Below, piece after piece: positions 1-8,355 of a stretch of 64,000 bases of DNA. The DNA is taken from NCBI GenBank assembly GCA_937891825.1, contig CALAHN010000089.1:118488-182487 (forward strand), in the 5' to 3' direction. Both the position numbers and the translations under genes were made by a program. This stretch comes from an uncultured Alphaproteobacteria bacterium. Lineage in GTDB: Bacteria > Pseudomonadota > Alphaproteobacteria > Bin95. Below the pieces are notes generated by a model, which saw only the letters and a list, made by a program, of their open reading frames with translations, was not told the origin of the DNA and searched no databases. Each line of letters begins with the position of its first letter. Positions within the stretch are counted from its first letter, which is position 1.

Positions 1-119
1 GTGTTGACGCTGGTCGACGACAGCACCATGGCGATCATGCCGATCAGGCCGGAGCCTGTCATCAGCCAGCGCTCAGTCTCCGTGTAGTGCTGATAGCTTT
101 GGCCGGCGGCAATCGCCAT
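1..119 (-). CDS. DHA2-type MFS efflux pump (EmrB-like), N-terminal fragment
   Basis: The reverse strand reads MAIAAGQSYQHYTETERWLM, followed by the start of a hydrophobic helix containing MIAMVLSSTSVN. This matches the first transmembrane segment of DHA2/EmrB-type 14-helix drug pumps, where a similar MVLS-T-VN motif opens helix 1; the MFS gene at 25175 has MVLSATIVN in the same place. The ATG lies 6 bases past the stop codon of the membrane fusion gene, so the two are almost certainly co-transcribed as an EmrAB-like pair. Only about 39 codons are present because the gene runs off the left edge. The substrate cannot be inferred. Confidence 0.8.
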   Translation of the reverse strand, partial: MAIAAGQSYQHYTETERWLMTGSGLIGMIAMVLSSTSVN

Positions 120-125
120 TGCAGC

Positions 126-1289
126 TTACAAGGCTTCGGCGACGTTGATATCGACCTCGACCATCATGCCTGGCGCAAGCTGGCGGGGCTGCTCGACGAA
201 CACGATCTTGACCGGAATGCGTTGGGTCACCTTGGTGAAATTCCCGCTTGGATTTGGCGTTGGCAGAAGGGCGAAACGCGAGGTCGCCGCCGTGCCGATC
301 CGTGCGACCCGACCGACAAACTTGTCGTCGGGGAAGGCGTCGACCGTCACTTCGACCCGCTGGCCGACCTTGAGGCGCCTGACCTGAGTTTCCTTGATGT
401 TCGCTTCGATCCAGACATCCTCCGGGTCGTGCATCATCAGCAGGCGCCGGCCTTCGCCGACGAATTCCCCTTGCTCGATGAAGACGCGGTCGATGATGCC
501 CGCCTTGGGCGCCCTGACGGCGCGTTGCTCGATCAGGGCTTCGTGACGGGCGATCTGCGCGCCCAATTGCGCCTCCCGAAAGGCCAGGCTGGCAAGCTCG
601 CGCTCGATTACGGTGAGTTCGCCTTTGTCCGCTTCCGCTTCCGCCGCCTCGCCGCGAGACGAGGCGATCTCGGCGTCCGCGCGCCGCACTTCGCTCAGCA
701 GGCGGGACACATCCGCTTGCGCCCGGTCCAGCCGCGCCTTGGCGATGACGCGCCGCTCAAACAGATTTTGGAACCGCGCAAGTTCCTGCTTCGCCAGCGT
801 CAGGTCGGCTGACAGCGAATCGCGCCTGGCCTGTTGGGCGCGGACGCTGGTCAAGCGGGTTTGATAGCGGCTGTCGGTCTGACGGGTGACCATATCGGTC
901 TTGGCGGCATATTGCCCGCGTTCGGTGCGGATGGCGGCAAGCTCGGCGCGGAGCGCTTCAAGTTCGTAGATCTGAATCTTGTCGTCGATCTGCGCCAGAA
1001 GTTCGCCAGCTGCGACCGTCTGTCCGGCATCGACGATCAGTGTCTTCAGCATGCCGTCAACCCGGCTGCCGACAGTGACATGATCGGTCACGACACGGGC
1101 GTCATATTCATAGACATGGGTCATGCGCAGCATGACTTCCCGGGCGGCGAAGCCGATAGCGATAAGGGCCACGAGCCCGATGACCGCATTCCTGAGGAGT
1201 TTCGAGCTTTGCCGAAAGCGGCCGCGGCGCGCAGTGGGCGGCGGCGCGATCTGGGCAGGTTCTTCGGGCTTCGTGGGCGCTTCCGCCAT
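126..1289 (-). CDS. EmrA/HlyD-family membrane fusion (periplasmic adaptor) protein
   Basis: The 387-residue protein has one N-terminal membrane anchor (about residues 34-52, LLRNAVIGLVALIAIGFA), then a beta-barrel/lipoyl half motif (VTVGSRVDGMLKTLIVDAGQ). A long alpha-helical hairpin follows (about 100-235), and then the second lipoyl half (IDRVFIEQGEFVGEGRRLL) and a barrel domain. This is the EmrA/HlyD architecture, which links an inner-membrane pump to an outer-membrane channel. It sits between a MarR-type regulator upstream (1 base apart) and the EmrB-like pump downstream (6 bases apart). The three genes form a typical self-regulated multidrug efflux operon. No outer-membrane channel gene is seen here. 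Confidence 0.92.
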   Translation of the reverse strand: MAEAPTKPEEPAQIAPPPTARRGRFRQSSKLLRNAVIGLVALIAIGFAAREVMLRMTHVYEYDARVVTDHVTVGSRVDGMLKTLIVDAGQTVAAGELLAQIDDKIQIYELEALRAELAAIRTERGQYAAKTDMVTRQTDSRYQTRLTSVRAQQARRDSLSADLTLAKQELARFQNLFERRVIAKARLDRAQADVSRLLSEVRRADAEIASSRGEAAEAEADKGELTVIERELASLAFREAQLGAQIARHEALIEQRAVRAPKAGIIDRVFIEQGEFVGEGRRLLMMHDPEDVWIEANIKETQVRRLKVGQRVEVTVDAFPDDKFVGRVARIGTAATSRFALLPTPNPSGNFTKVTQRIPVKIVFVEQPRQLAPGMMVEVDINVAEAL

Positions 1290-1290
1290 T

Positions 1291-1779
1291 TCAGGCTATC
1301 TCCTCTGCCGGCGCTTTCGCCAGCGTTTCAAACCGCGCGATCAGGCGCCGCGTCAAAGCGTCGGCGGCTTGCAGCTCGGCGGCGTCCGCGTCGCTCAGGA
1401 CCTCCTGGCGCAACGACGTCGCGATCTCATCGACGACATGGAACTTGGCTTCCCCCAGCGCCGTCAATCGCACCCGCTTGACCCGCCGGTCCTGTTGGTC
1501 CTCCCGGCGGTTGACCAGCCCCGCTTTCTCAAGCTGGTCGATCTGGCGGACAAGCGTCGGCCCGGTGACGCCGGCGCGTTCCGCCAGGTCCAGCTGCGCC
1601 ATGCCGTCCTCCGGCGCCTCGTGCAGATGCACGAGCAGCAGCCAGCGAGCCTGCGACAGCCCTAATGGCCGCAGTCGATTATCGAGCTCGGTTCGCCAGA
1701 GACGGGCGAGATGCCCAACCTGTCGGCCGAAAGAAGGCGGATACGCCATGCCGTCCATATCCACTTTACGGGGACGCAC
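1291..1779 (-). CDS. MarR-family transcriptional regulator
   Basis: The 162-residue protein carries a winged helix-turn-helix typical of MarR/SlyA proteins: a recognition region GVTGPTLVRQIDQLEKAGLV followed by the wing RREDQQDRRVKRVRLT, with the DxR signature. It is the first gene of the emrAB-like operon and probably represses it, releasing when it binds the pump substrate (inference from the family). The longest reading frame opens with GTG at 1779, which has no ribosome binding site and would leave a very short leader. The in-frame ATG codons at 1758 and 1749 are equally plausible starts. A palindromic operator candidate lies just upstream. Confidence 0.92.
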   Translation of the reverse strand: MRPRKVDMDGMAYPPSFGRQVGHLARLWRTELDNRLRPLGLSQARWLLLVHLHEAPEDGMAQLDLAERAGVTGPTLVRQIDQLEKAGLVNRREDQQDRRVKRVRLTALGEAKFHVVDEIATSLRQEVLSDADAAELQAADALTRRLIARFETLAKAPAEEIA

Positions 1780-1795
1780 ATAATTGCGACGCTAT

Positions 1796-1825
1796 ATATT
1801 AGCATCCTAACTAAAAAGATGTGAA
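1796..1825 (-). promoter_or_regulatory. Candidate marR-emrAB promoter with overlapping MarR operator
   Basis: Reading the reverse strand, TTCACA is followed after 18 bases by TAATAT, a plausible -35/-10 pair pointing into marR. Inside it lies the inverted repeat TTAG-N4-CTAA (1799-1810), which resembles MarR/SlyA operators. An operator over the -10 spacer fits simple autorepression. The site was found by eye and is untested. Confidence 0.45.
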
Positions 1826-1928
1826 GCAGGTTCGTTCAGCGTTGCAAGCTGAGGCCGATCTTCAGTCTGGGCGGCATGAGGTCGACGGGGCTACGGCTCG
1901 CACGGTCGCCCCTTGGCGTCAGCGTGTT

Positions 1929-4655
1929 TCAGACCTTGCCGTGGCAGTGCTTGTATTTCTTACCGGAGCCGCAAGGGCAGGGCTCATTCCGGGGGACGCG
2001 GCCCCATGTGGCCGGATCGTTCTGATCGACCGCCGCATTGTGGACCGTGCGCGACTGGCGCGGCTCCTGCAGCGACCGGCGCGGCGGTTCAGCCCCGTCG
2101 CCGCTCAACATCGGCTCGGCCTCGGGATGCTCTTCGCGCATGGGGCCCGGCTGGGTCATCGGCCCGGGCTCCGGCACGGGCGCCTGGATCTGGAGATGCA
2201 GCAAAGAGGCCGTCACGATGCTGCGCAGGCGCCCAAGCATGGTTTCAAACAGCTCGAAGGCTTCATGCTTGTATTCGTTCAAGGGATCGCGTTGGGCGTA
2301 GGCCCGAAGGCCGATGCCCTGTCGGAGATGATCCAGCGCTAGCAGATGTTCCTTCCAGACCTGATCGAGCAATTGCAGGAGCACGCTCTTCTCGGCGAAC
2401 CGCATCATGTCAGGGCCGAAATTCGCGGCCTTCTCGGCGAGCCGACGATCAATGTCGCCCAGAATGCGATCCCGGATTTCCTCATCCGCGATGCCTTCTT
2501 CCTGAGCCCATTCCGGGACCGAGTATTCCAGGCCGAGATTGGCGAGCAGCGCCGCCTGCAGGCCGATCGCATCCCATTGGTCCGGCAAGGCGTTCGGCGG
2601 AATGTGGGACGCGACAAGGTCTTCGACGACCTGCCGGCGCATGTCCTCGACATCATCGCGGACGTCGTCGGCATCCATGATTTCGCGGCGTTGTTCGTAG
2701 ACGACCTTCCGTTGATCGTTCATCACATCGTCGAAGCGCAGCAGGTTCTTGCGGATTTCGAAATTGCGCGCCTCGACCTTGCCTTGCGCCTTTTCGAGCG
2801 CCCGGTTGATCCAGGGGTGCACGATCGCTTCGTCGTCCTTGAGGCCGAGCCGGCGCAGCACGCTGTCCATGCGCTCCGAGCCGAAGATGCGCATCAGATC
2901 GTCTTCGAGGCTGATATAGAATTTCGAGGCGCCCGGGTCGCCCTGGCGGCCCGACCGGCCGCGAAGCTGGTTGTCGATGCGCCGGCTCTCGTGGCGTTCT
3001 GTCGCAAGCACGAAGAGCCCGCCGGCGGCGAGGGCGATTTTCTTGTCGGCCGCGATCTCCGTGTCGATCGCTTCGATGATGCGTTCGCGTTCGGCTTCGT
3101 CCGTGACGTCCGCCAATTGGGCTTCGCGCATCATGTCGCGATTGCCGCCAAGCTGAATGTCCGTGCCGCGTCCGGCCATGTTGGTCGCGATCGTGACCGC
3201 GCCGGGCTTGCCGGCCAGCGCGATGATCTTGGCCTCTTGCTCGTGATAGCGCGCGTTCAGGACCTGATGCGGGATGCCGGCCTTATCGAGATGCCCGGAG
3301 AGCCCCTCGGATTTTTCGATGGATACCGTGCCGACGAGGATCGGCTGGCGGTTGGTATGGCGTTCCTGGATTTCCTTGACGATCGCCCGGTTCTTTTCGG
3401 CCATGGACCGATAAACCTCGTCGTCAAAATCCTTCCGCATCACGTTGACATTGGTCGGAATTTCGACGACGCGCAGCTTGTAGATTTCCTCGAACTCGCC
3501 CGCTTCGGTCATGGCCGTGCCGGTCATGCCGGCGAGCTTCGGGTAGAGCCGGAAGTAATTCTGGAACGTGATCGACGCGAGCGTCTGGTTCTCGACCTGG
3601 ACCTCGACGCCTTCCTTGGCTTCAAGGGCTTGATGCAGACCCTCGGAATAGCGGCGGCCTTCCATGGCGCGGCCGGTAAATTCGTCGATGATGACGACCT
3701 TGCCGTCCCGGACCATGTAGTCGGTATCGCGCTCGAACAGGGTCTGCGCCCGGAGCGCCTGATTGACGTGGTGCACGATGGAGACGTTGACGATGTCGTA
3801 GAGCCCGCCTTCCTTCAGGATGCCAGCTTCCTTCAGCGCGGCTTCGATTTTTTCCGTGCCGACGTCGGTCATGCCGACCGCGCGCGCTTTCTCATCCTTT
3901 TCATAGTCTTCGGGCGTGACATGGCGGACCACGTCATTGACCAGACGATATAGTTCGGACGACTGCTCAGCGGCGCCGGAGATGATCAGCGGCGTTCTGG
4001 CCTCATCGATCAGGATCGAATCAACTTCATCGACGATGGCGAAATTGAACGGCCGCTGCACCATGTCGTCCAGGCGGAACTTCATGTTGTCGCGGAGATA
4101 GTCGAAGCCGAACTCGTTGTTCGTGCCATAGGTGACGTCGCAGGCGTATTCCCGGCGGCGTTCGTCGTCCATCAGGCCATGGACAATGCACCCGACCGAG
4201 AGACCGAGGAAGTTGTAGACGGCGCTCATCCATCCGGCGTCGCGTTTCGCCAGATAGTCATTCACCGTAATGACATGCACGCCTTTTTGCTGAATGGCGT
4301 TCAGGTAGACCGCCAGCGTCGCGACCAGAGTCTTGCCTTCGCCGGTCTTCATTTCCGCGATCATGCCGTTGTGCAGCACGAGGCCGCCCATCAACTGCAC
4401 ATCGAAATGGCGCTGGCCCAGCGCGCGCTTGGCGGCTTCGCGGACGGCCGCGAACGCCTCGGGCACGAGCGCGTCGAGCTTTTCGCCGCCGTCGAGCCGC
4501 GCCCGGAACTTCGCCGTCAGCCAGCGAATCTCGTCGTCCGAGAGCGCCTCGTAGTCCGATTCGAGCGCATTGACGGCGGTGACGACGCTGCGCAGCGTCT
4601 TAACGTATCGGTCGTTGGCCGAACCAAAAACGCGCTTAACGATTGCGCCAATCAT
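1929..4655 (-). CDS. secA: Preprotein translocase ATPase SecA
   Basis: SecA is the ATPase motor that pushes unfolded preproteins through the SecYEG channel. The 908-residue product has the DEAD-type motor with Walker [15 protein letters not shown] and motif [19 protein letters not shown], the helicase C-terminal part with [14 protein letters not shown], and scaffold and wing domains. The C-terminus ends in the zinc/SecB-binding motif [17 protein letters not shown]. Length is normal for the family. The ORF track begins 37 codons further upstream, but the family start [12 protein letters not shown] corresponds to the ATG at 4655, preceded by GAGG. The gene is divergent from the PpiC-type gene, and a strong sigma-70-like promoter precedes it. 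Confidence 0.98.
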   Translation of the reverse strand: MIGAIVKRVFGSANDRYVKTLRSVVTAVNALESDYEALSDDEIRWLTAKFRARLDGGEKLDALVPEAFAAVREAAKRALGQRHFDVQLMGGLVLHNGMIAEMKTGEGKTLVATLAVYLNAIQQKGVHVITVNDYLAKRDAGWMSAVYNFLGLSVGCIVHGLMDDERRREYACDVTYGTNNEFGFDYLRDNMKFRLDDMVQRPFNFAIVDEVDSILIDEARTPLIISGAAEQSSELYRLVNDVVRHVTPEDYEKDEKARAVGMTDVGTEKIEAALKEAGILKEGGLYDIVNVSIVHHVNQALRAQTLFERDTDYMVRDGKVVIIDEFTGRAMEGRRYSEGLHQALEAKEGVEVQVENQTLASITFQNYFRLYPKLAGMTGTAMTEAGEFEEIYKLRVVEIPTNVNVMRKDFDDEVYRSMAEKNRAIVKEIQERHTNRQPILVGTVSIEKSEGLSGHLDKAGIPHQVLNARYHEQEAKIIALAGKPGAVTIATNMAGRGTDIQLGGNRDMMREAQLADVTDEAERERIIEAIDTEIAADKKIALAAGGLFVLATERHESRRIDNQLRGRSGRQGDPGASKFYISLEDDLMRIFGSERMDSVLRRLGLKDDEAIVHPWINRALEKAQGKVEARNFEIRKNLLRFDDVMNDQRKVVYEQRREIMDADDVRDDVEDMRRQVVEDLVASHIPPNALPDQWDAIGLQAALLANLGLEYSVPEWAQEEGIADEEIRDRILGDIDRRLAEKAANFGPDMMRFAEKSVLLQLLDQVWKEHLLALDHLRQGIGLRAYAQRDPLNEYKHEAFELFETMLGRLRSIVTASLLHLQIQAPVPEPGPMTQPGPMREEHPEAEPMLSGDGAEPPRRSLQEPRQSRTVHNAAVDQNDPATWGRVPRNEPCPCGSGKKYKHCHGKV

Positions 4656-4737
4656 GAATGCCTCGATTTCCTGGAGCCGTGGGGCCGGAACCCTGTCTAT
4701 GCAATCTTTAAAAATCGCCTGGATCGCGTAGGGTTGA

Positions 4738-4766
4738 CAGATAAGTGCGCCCTGCGGCCCTGTCAA
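4738..4766 (-). promoter_or_regulatory. secA promoter (TTGACA-N17-TATCTG)
   Basis: On the reverse strand a perfect -35 hexamer TTGACA (4766-4761) is followed by exactly 17 bases and then TATCTG (4743-4738). This would start transcription near 4731, about 75 bases before the secA ATG. The site also forms an inverted repeat, GTTGACAG (4733-4740) with CTGTCAAC (4760-4767). The forward-strand TTGACA lacks a -10 partner. Confidence 0.65.
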
Positions 4767-4823
4767 CGAAGCGGCTGCCGGTCGCGGTCATGCATCACGT
4801 GGAATTCAATTGAGGAGACGCCC

Positions 4824-5693
4824 ATGCGCGGCGGATTTATTGTGGTCGGCGCGGCCATTCTGTTCGGGATGGCGTCGCCCGCCGCCGCACAGCAGCCTGG
4901 AATACCCGCCCCGGCGGCTATGCCGGGCGACGGCGCCACCGTCGTCGCGCGGATCAATGGCGAGGCGATTACCATGGACCGGCTGAAGCGCGCGCTTGCG
5001 ACCTATAACCGCGATCTCGGCCAGCTTGCCCCGGAAGCCTATTACGTAACCGTGCTCGACCGGGTGATCGATCAGGAACTGGCGTCCCGGGCCGCATTGC
5101 AGCTTGGCCTGGAGCAGCAGCCGGAAATTCAGGCCCGGCTCGCGGAAGCGCGGGCGAATGTTCTGGCAGGCGCCTTCCTCGGCAAAGTCGCGGCCGACGC
5201 TTCCGACGAGGTCACGCTCCGCCGACGCTATGAAGCGATGGCGCAAGCGGGTATCAGCCAGGTCAGCGCCCGGCATATTCTGGTCAAGACCGAGGCTGAA
5301 GCCGCCGCCCTGATTGTAGAGCTGCAGCGCGGCGCGGATTTCGCGACGCTGGCGCAGCAGCATTCCGTCGGACCCAGCGGCAAGAGCGGCGGCGATCTCG
5401 GCTTCTTCATGCACAAGCAGATGGTCAAGCCGTTCGCGGACGCGGCGTTCGCCCTGGCGAAGGGCGCATTCACCGATAAGCCGGTCGAGACCCGTTTCGG
5501 CTGGCATGTCATCAAGGTAGAAGATACCCGCGCCGGGCCGCCGCCCGCGTACTACGAGGTCCGCGACGAACTTGAGGAGCAATTGCGCACCGAGGCGATG
5601 ATCAGCGCGCTCCAGGGCCTGCGCCAGAACGCCGTCGTCGAGCGGTTCGGGCCGAATGGCGCGCCCTTGCCGAATACCGATTGCGACCGCTAA
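4824..5693 (+). CDS. Periplasmic parvulin-type peptidyl-prolyl cis-trans isomerase
   Basis: The 289-residue protein starts with a signal peptide (MRGGFIVVGAAILFGMASPAAAQ). A SurA/PpiC-like N-terminal helical segment follows (VVARINGEAITMDRLKRAL), then a parvulin domain at about 150-245 (SARHILVKTEAEAA, then GPSGKSGGDLGFF and RFGWHVIKVEDT). Family members assist folding of secreted and outer-membrane proteins in the periplasm. The start is the ATG at 4824 with GAGGAG upstream; the ORF track extends far 5' through the antisense of secA and that part is spurious. Being divergent from secA fits an export-related role. It is followed 48 bases later by argJ. Confidence 0.92.
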   Translation: MRGGFIVVGAAILFGMASPAAAQQPGIPAPAAMPGDGATVVARINGEAITMDRLKRALATYNRDLGQLAPEAYYVTVLDRVIDQELASRAALQLGLEQQPEIQARLAEARANVLAGAFLGKVAADASDEVTLRRRYEAMAQAGISQVSARHILVKTEAEAAALIVELQRGADFATLAQQHSVGPSGKSGGDLGFFMHKQMVKPFADAAFALAKGAFTDKPVETRFGWHVIKVEDTRAGPPPAYYEVRDELEEQLRTEAMISALQGLRQNAVVERFGPNGAPLPNTDCDR

Positions 5694-5741
5694 TCCGATC
5701 CGTCCTGTGCGATCGATAGCTCGATAGAGAGAAAGACTGCC

Positions 5742-6974
5742 ATGTTGAAGACATCTCCGCTGGCGCCCGCCAGCCAGCCGAAACTGCCGCCGATCGACGG
5801 CGTGAAGATCGCCGCGATGAATAGCGGCATCCGCTACAAGGGCCGGGACGACGTCATGCTGATGACGTTCGATCCTGGCTCCGTCATGGCGGGCGTGGTG
5901 ACCAGGTCCAAGACCCGCTCGGCCCCGGTCGAGCAGTGTGTCGACGCGCTCAAGGCCGGGGGCCGGGCGCGCGCGGTCGTGGTCAATGCCGGCAACGCCA
6001 ACGCCTTCACTGGGCGCGCCGGCGATATGACGGTCATGCAGACGGTGGAAGCAGCGGCGCGGGCGCTGCAATGCCAGGCCGACGAGGTGTATGTCTCGTC
6101 GACCGGCGTGATCGGTCAGGTGGTGCCTGTCGGCGCCATTCCGAAATGCGTCGAGGCTTTGCCGGCAAAGTTGAGCGCCGATGGCTGGGCCGCCGGCGCG
6201 GCTGCGATCATGACGACGGATACCTTCGTCAAGGTCGCGACCCGGCAGGCGAAGATCGGCGGCGCGGCCGTGACCTTGAACGGCATGGTCAAGGGATCGG
6301 GCATGATCGCGCCGGACATGGCGACGATGCTGGGCTACATGGCGACCGACGCGGCGATCCCGCAGCCCATTCTGCAAGCCTTGCTGTCCCGTGCGGTCGA
6401 GAAGACCTTCAATTGCATCACGGTCGATAGCGATACCTCGACCTCCGACACGGTGCTGCTGGCGGCGACGGGCAAGGCGGGCAATGCCGTGCCGCAGTCG
6501 GCCGGCGATCCGGCGCTCAAGGACTTCAAGCGCGCGCTGCAGGAGATTTGCCTCGATCTCGCCCAACAGGTCGTTCGGGACGGGGAGGGCGCATCGAAGT
6601 TCATCGAAATCCGCGTGTCGGGCGCCACGTCGGCGGGGGCCGCGAAAACCATCGGGCTCGCGATCGCGAATTCGCCGCTCGTCAAGACCTCCATCGCGGG
6701 CGAGGACCCGAACTGGGGTCGGATCGTCATGGCGGTCGGCAAGTCCGGCGCCAAGGCCGAACGCGACAAGCTCAAGATCGCAATCGGCGGCGTCGAGATC
6801 ACGGCGAGCGGCATGGTGGTCGAGGGGTTTGACGAAGGCCCAGTCGCCGCGCATATGCGCGGCAAGGAGATCGCAATCGATGTCGATATCGGGCTTGGCC
6901 GCGGCCGCGCCACGGTCTGGACTTGCGATCTGACCCACGGCTATATCGAAATCAACGGAGATTACCGCAGTTGA
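5742..6974 (+). CDS. argJ: Bifunctional glutamate N-acetyltransferase / amino-acid acetyltransferase ArgJ
   Basis: ArgJ transfers the acetyl group from N-acetylornithine to glutamate in the cyclic arginine pathway, and bifunctional forms also use acetyl-CoA. The 410-residue product carries the autocleavage motif around GMIAPDMATMLGYMATD, where the Thr of MATML becomes the nucleophile of the beta subunit. It also has the conserved NAGNANAFTG segment, GEDPNWGR, and a C-terminal IEINGDYRS. The length is normal and nothing essential is missing. Its stop overlaps the mutT start by one base (TGATG), so the two are translationally coupled. No other arg genes are in the window. Confidence 0.97.
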   Translation: MLKTSPLAPASQPKLPPIDGVKIAAMNSGIRYKGRDDVMLMTFDPGSVMAGVVTRSKTRSAPVEQCVDALKAGGRARAVVVNAGNANAFTGRAGDMTVMQTVEAAARALQCQADEVYVSSTGVIGQVVPVGAIPKCVEALPAKLSADGWAAGAAAIMTTDTFVKVATRQAKIGGAAVTLNGMVKGSGMIAPDMATMLGYMATDAAIPQPILQALLSRAVEKTFNCITVDSDTSTSDTVLLAATGKAGNAVPQSAGDPALKDFKRALQEICLDLAQQVVRDGEGASKFIEIRVSGATSAGAAKTIGLAIANSPLVKTSIAGEDPNWGRIVMAVGKSGAKAERDKLKIAIGGVEITASGMVVEGFDEGPVAAHMRGKEIAIDVDIGLGRGRATVWTCDLTHGYIEINGDYRS

Positions 6975-7384
6975 TGGAGGGCGGCATTCCGACCCTGCTC
7001 GTCGTCGCGGTCGCCTTGATCGACCGCGACGGCCGCACGCTCCTGGCGCAGCGCCCGCCGGGCAAGCAGATGGCCGGGCTCTGGGAATTCCCGGGCGGCA
7101 AGGTCGATCCTGGCGAGACGCCGGAAACGGCGCTGATCCGCGAGTTGAAGGAGGAGCTCGGCATCGACGCCGAAGCCTCTTGCCTGTCGCCGTTCACCTT
7201 CGCGAGCCACACTTACGAGACGTTTCATCTGTTGATGCCGCTTTATGTTTGCCGGGTCTGGCAGGGCCGCCCTTCGGGCCAGGAAGGCCAGCGCCTGGCC
7301 TGGGCTTTGCCTGAGGAAATGCAGGATTATCCGATGCCGCCCGCCGACAAGCCCCTGGTCGCCATGCTGCGCGACCTGCTGTGA
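6974..7384 (+). CDS. mutT: MutT-type Nudix hydrolase (8-oxo-dGTP diphosphatase)
   Basis: The 136-residue protein contains a complete Nudix box, GKVDPGETPETALIRELKEE followed by LGI, matching GX5EX7REUXEEXGU. The N-terminus (VVAVALIDRDGRTLLAQRPPGKQMAGLWEFPGG) is typical of the MutT / 8-oxo-dGTPase branch, which removes oxidised guanine nucleotides that cause AT-to-CG transversions. The ORF track begins upstream inside argJ; the ATG at 6974 overlapping the argJ stop is preferred. The next gene begins with GTG four bases before this stop ends. Confidence 0.93.
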   Translation: MEGGIPTLLVVAVALIDRDGRTLLAQRPPGKQMAGLWEFPGGKVDPGETPETALIRELKEELGIDAEASCLSPFTFASHTYETFHLLMPLYVCRVWQGRPSGQEGQRLAWALPEEMQDYPMPPADKPLVAMLRDLL

Positions 7385-8115
7385 GCGATCCGATCGGCGT
7401 TATCCGTATCGGCGCATTCTTCCAGGGTCCGACCGATCAGGGACAAGGCGGATGGACGGCCTCGAAGCTCGCCGCATGCGCCGATGGTCCGGTGACGATC
7501 CGCTTGCTGCGCCCCATTCCGCTGGAGACCGATCTCGCCGTGGTTCGTGATGGCGTCGATCTTTGGCGCTTGTGCGATCCTCGCCAGGACGACGGCGGCG
7601 CGATCATGGAAGCGGCCCGATGGACGCCAGCGTTTCAGGACACGGCGTCGGTGCGGGTGGAGGATGCCGCGGCGGCGCGGAGGACGTTCGTTTATGCGCG
7701 CCGGACCCATCCCGTGCCCCACTGCTTTTCCTGCGGATTACGCAGCGGGTCGATGGGCGTTCATGTCGGCCGGCTGAGCGACGGCCGCTATGGCTGCGAC
7801 TGGTCGCCGCCCAGTTGGGCGATTGATCGGGCGGGCGTTGTCGATCCGGGAGTGATCTGGGCGGCGCTCGATTGCGCGGCTGGCTGCTATGTCAGCGCGG
7901 ATGGGGCGGTTCCGCTGGCTTACACGGCGCAGTACGCTGTCGAAATCGTCCGGCCGATCGAGCCGGGAGCAGCCTATGCGATCGTCGCATGGGCCGGCGA
8001 CGGTCCCGCAGAGTGGCAGGGCCGCAAGCGCCAGGCTGCTTCAGCAGCCTTTGACCGGGACGGGCGTATCGTCGCGCGCTCGACCTCGCTCTGGGTCGCC
8101 CCGCGAGCAGCTTGA
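7381..8115 (+). CDS. Hot-dog-fold (thioesterase-like) protein of unknown substrate
   Basis: The 244-residue protein begins with GTG overlapping the mutT stop (GTGA), making it the third gene of an argJ-mutT operon. The middle holds HPVPHCFSCGLRSG, then a segment ending VIWAALDCAAGCYV. A Cys-x-x-Cys-Gly loop followed by WAALDC is typical of a two-half hot-dog protein family common in Alphaproteobacteria and Actinobacteria, related to PaaI-like thioesterases. I recognise the fold pattern but not a characterised orthologue, so thioesterase activity is inference. No link to arginine synthesis or nucleotide sanitation is evident beyond position. Confidence 0.75.
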   Translation: MSDPIGVIRIGAFFQGPTDQGQGGWTASKLAACADGPVTIRLLRPIPLETDLAVVRDGVDLWRLCDPRQDDGGAIMEAARWTPAFQDTASVRVEDAAAARRTFVYARRTHPVPHCFSCGLRSGSMGVHVGRLSDGRYGCDWSPPSWAIDRAGVVDPGVIWAALDCAAGCYVSADGAVPLAYTAQYAVEIVRPIEPGAAYAIVAWAGDGPAEWQGRKRQAASAAFDRDGRIVARSTSLWVAPRAA

Positions 8116-8120
8116 AAGTG

Positions 8121-8267
8121 CTAGAGTAGCGCAGCCGCGATCGCCATGCTGCCTACAGCGCCCAGCGTCAGCCCAAACGCCAGTCCGCATAAACCGGCAG
8201 CCCACCGGCTGACCCGAACAGATAGTCCATTCACAACGAAAGCCCCCTTGACCCGTGCAAGAAGCAT
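8121..8267 (-). CDS. Possible small membrane protein (48 aa)
   Basis: A reverse-strand frame too short for the ORF track encodes 48 residues: a basic N-terminus (MLLARVKGAFVVNGLSVRVS) followed by an uninterrupted hydrophobic segment, WAAGLCGLAFGLTLGAVGSM, ending in AIAAALL. This is the pattern of a single-span small membrane protein. It lies alone in the gap between the hot-dog gene and the EamA transporter. There is no clear ribosome binding site at the ATG; an internal GTG is preceded by a G-run. Third-position GC is lower than in neighbouring genes, so this remains tentative. Confidence 0.3.
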   Translation of the reverse strand: MLLARVKGAFVVNGLSVRVSRWAAGLCGLAFGLTLGAVGSMAIAAALL

Positions 8268-8284
8268 TTCGGCCAAAAATGCTT
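8262..8284 (+). terminator. Weak hairpin downstream of the argJ-mutT operon
   Basis: AAGCATTT and AAATGCTT form 8-bp arms around the 7-base loop CGGCCAA. There is no T-tract, so termination efficiency is doubtful. It overlaps the start of the putative small reverse-strand ORF. Confidence 0.3.
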
Positions 8285-8355
8285 AACGAACGGTTGACGC
8301 CGAAGCCGCTGCGGCCGCAGTGCGCTTGATCGGGGTGTGGATAACTTTGCCGCTT

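Noticed and set aside
2346-3953. 535-codon forward ORF opposite secA
   Set aside because: Antisense shadow of a certain gene; composition is His/Arg/Asp-rich as expected from reading a GC-rich gene backwards, with no motifs.
4734-4762. Forward promoter for the PpiC gene at TTGACA 4734
   Set aside because: The sequence 17 bases downstream is GCCCTG, not a -10 box; the hexamer is explained by the palindrome at the secA promoter.
4806-6938. 710-codon reverse ORF opposite ppiC and argJ
   Set aside because: Spans two confident genes on the other strand and has shadow-like composition.
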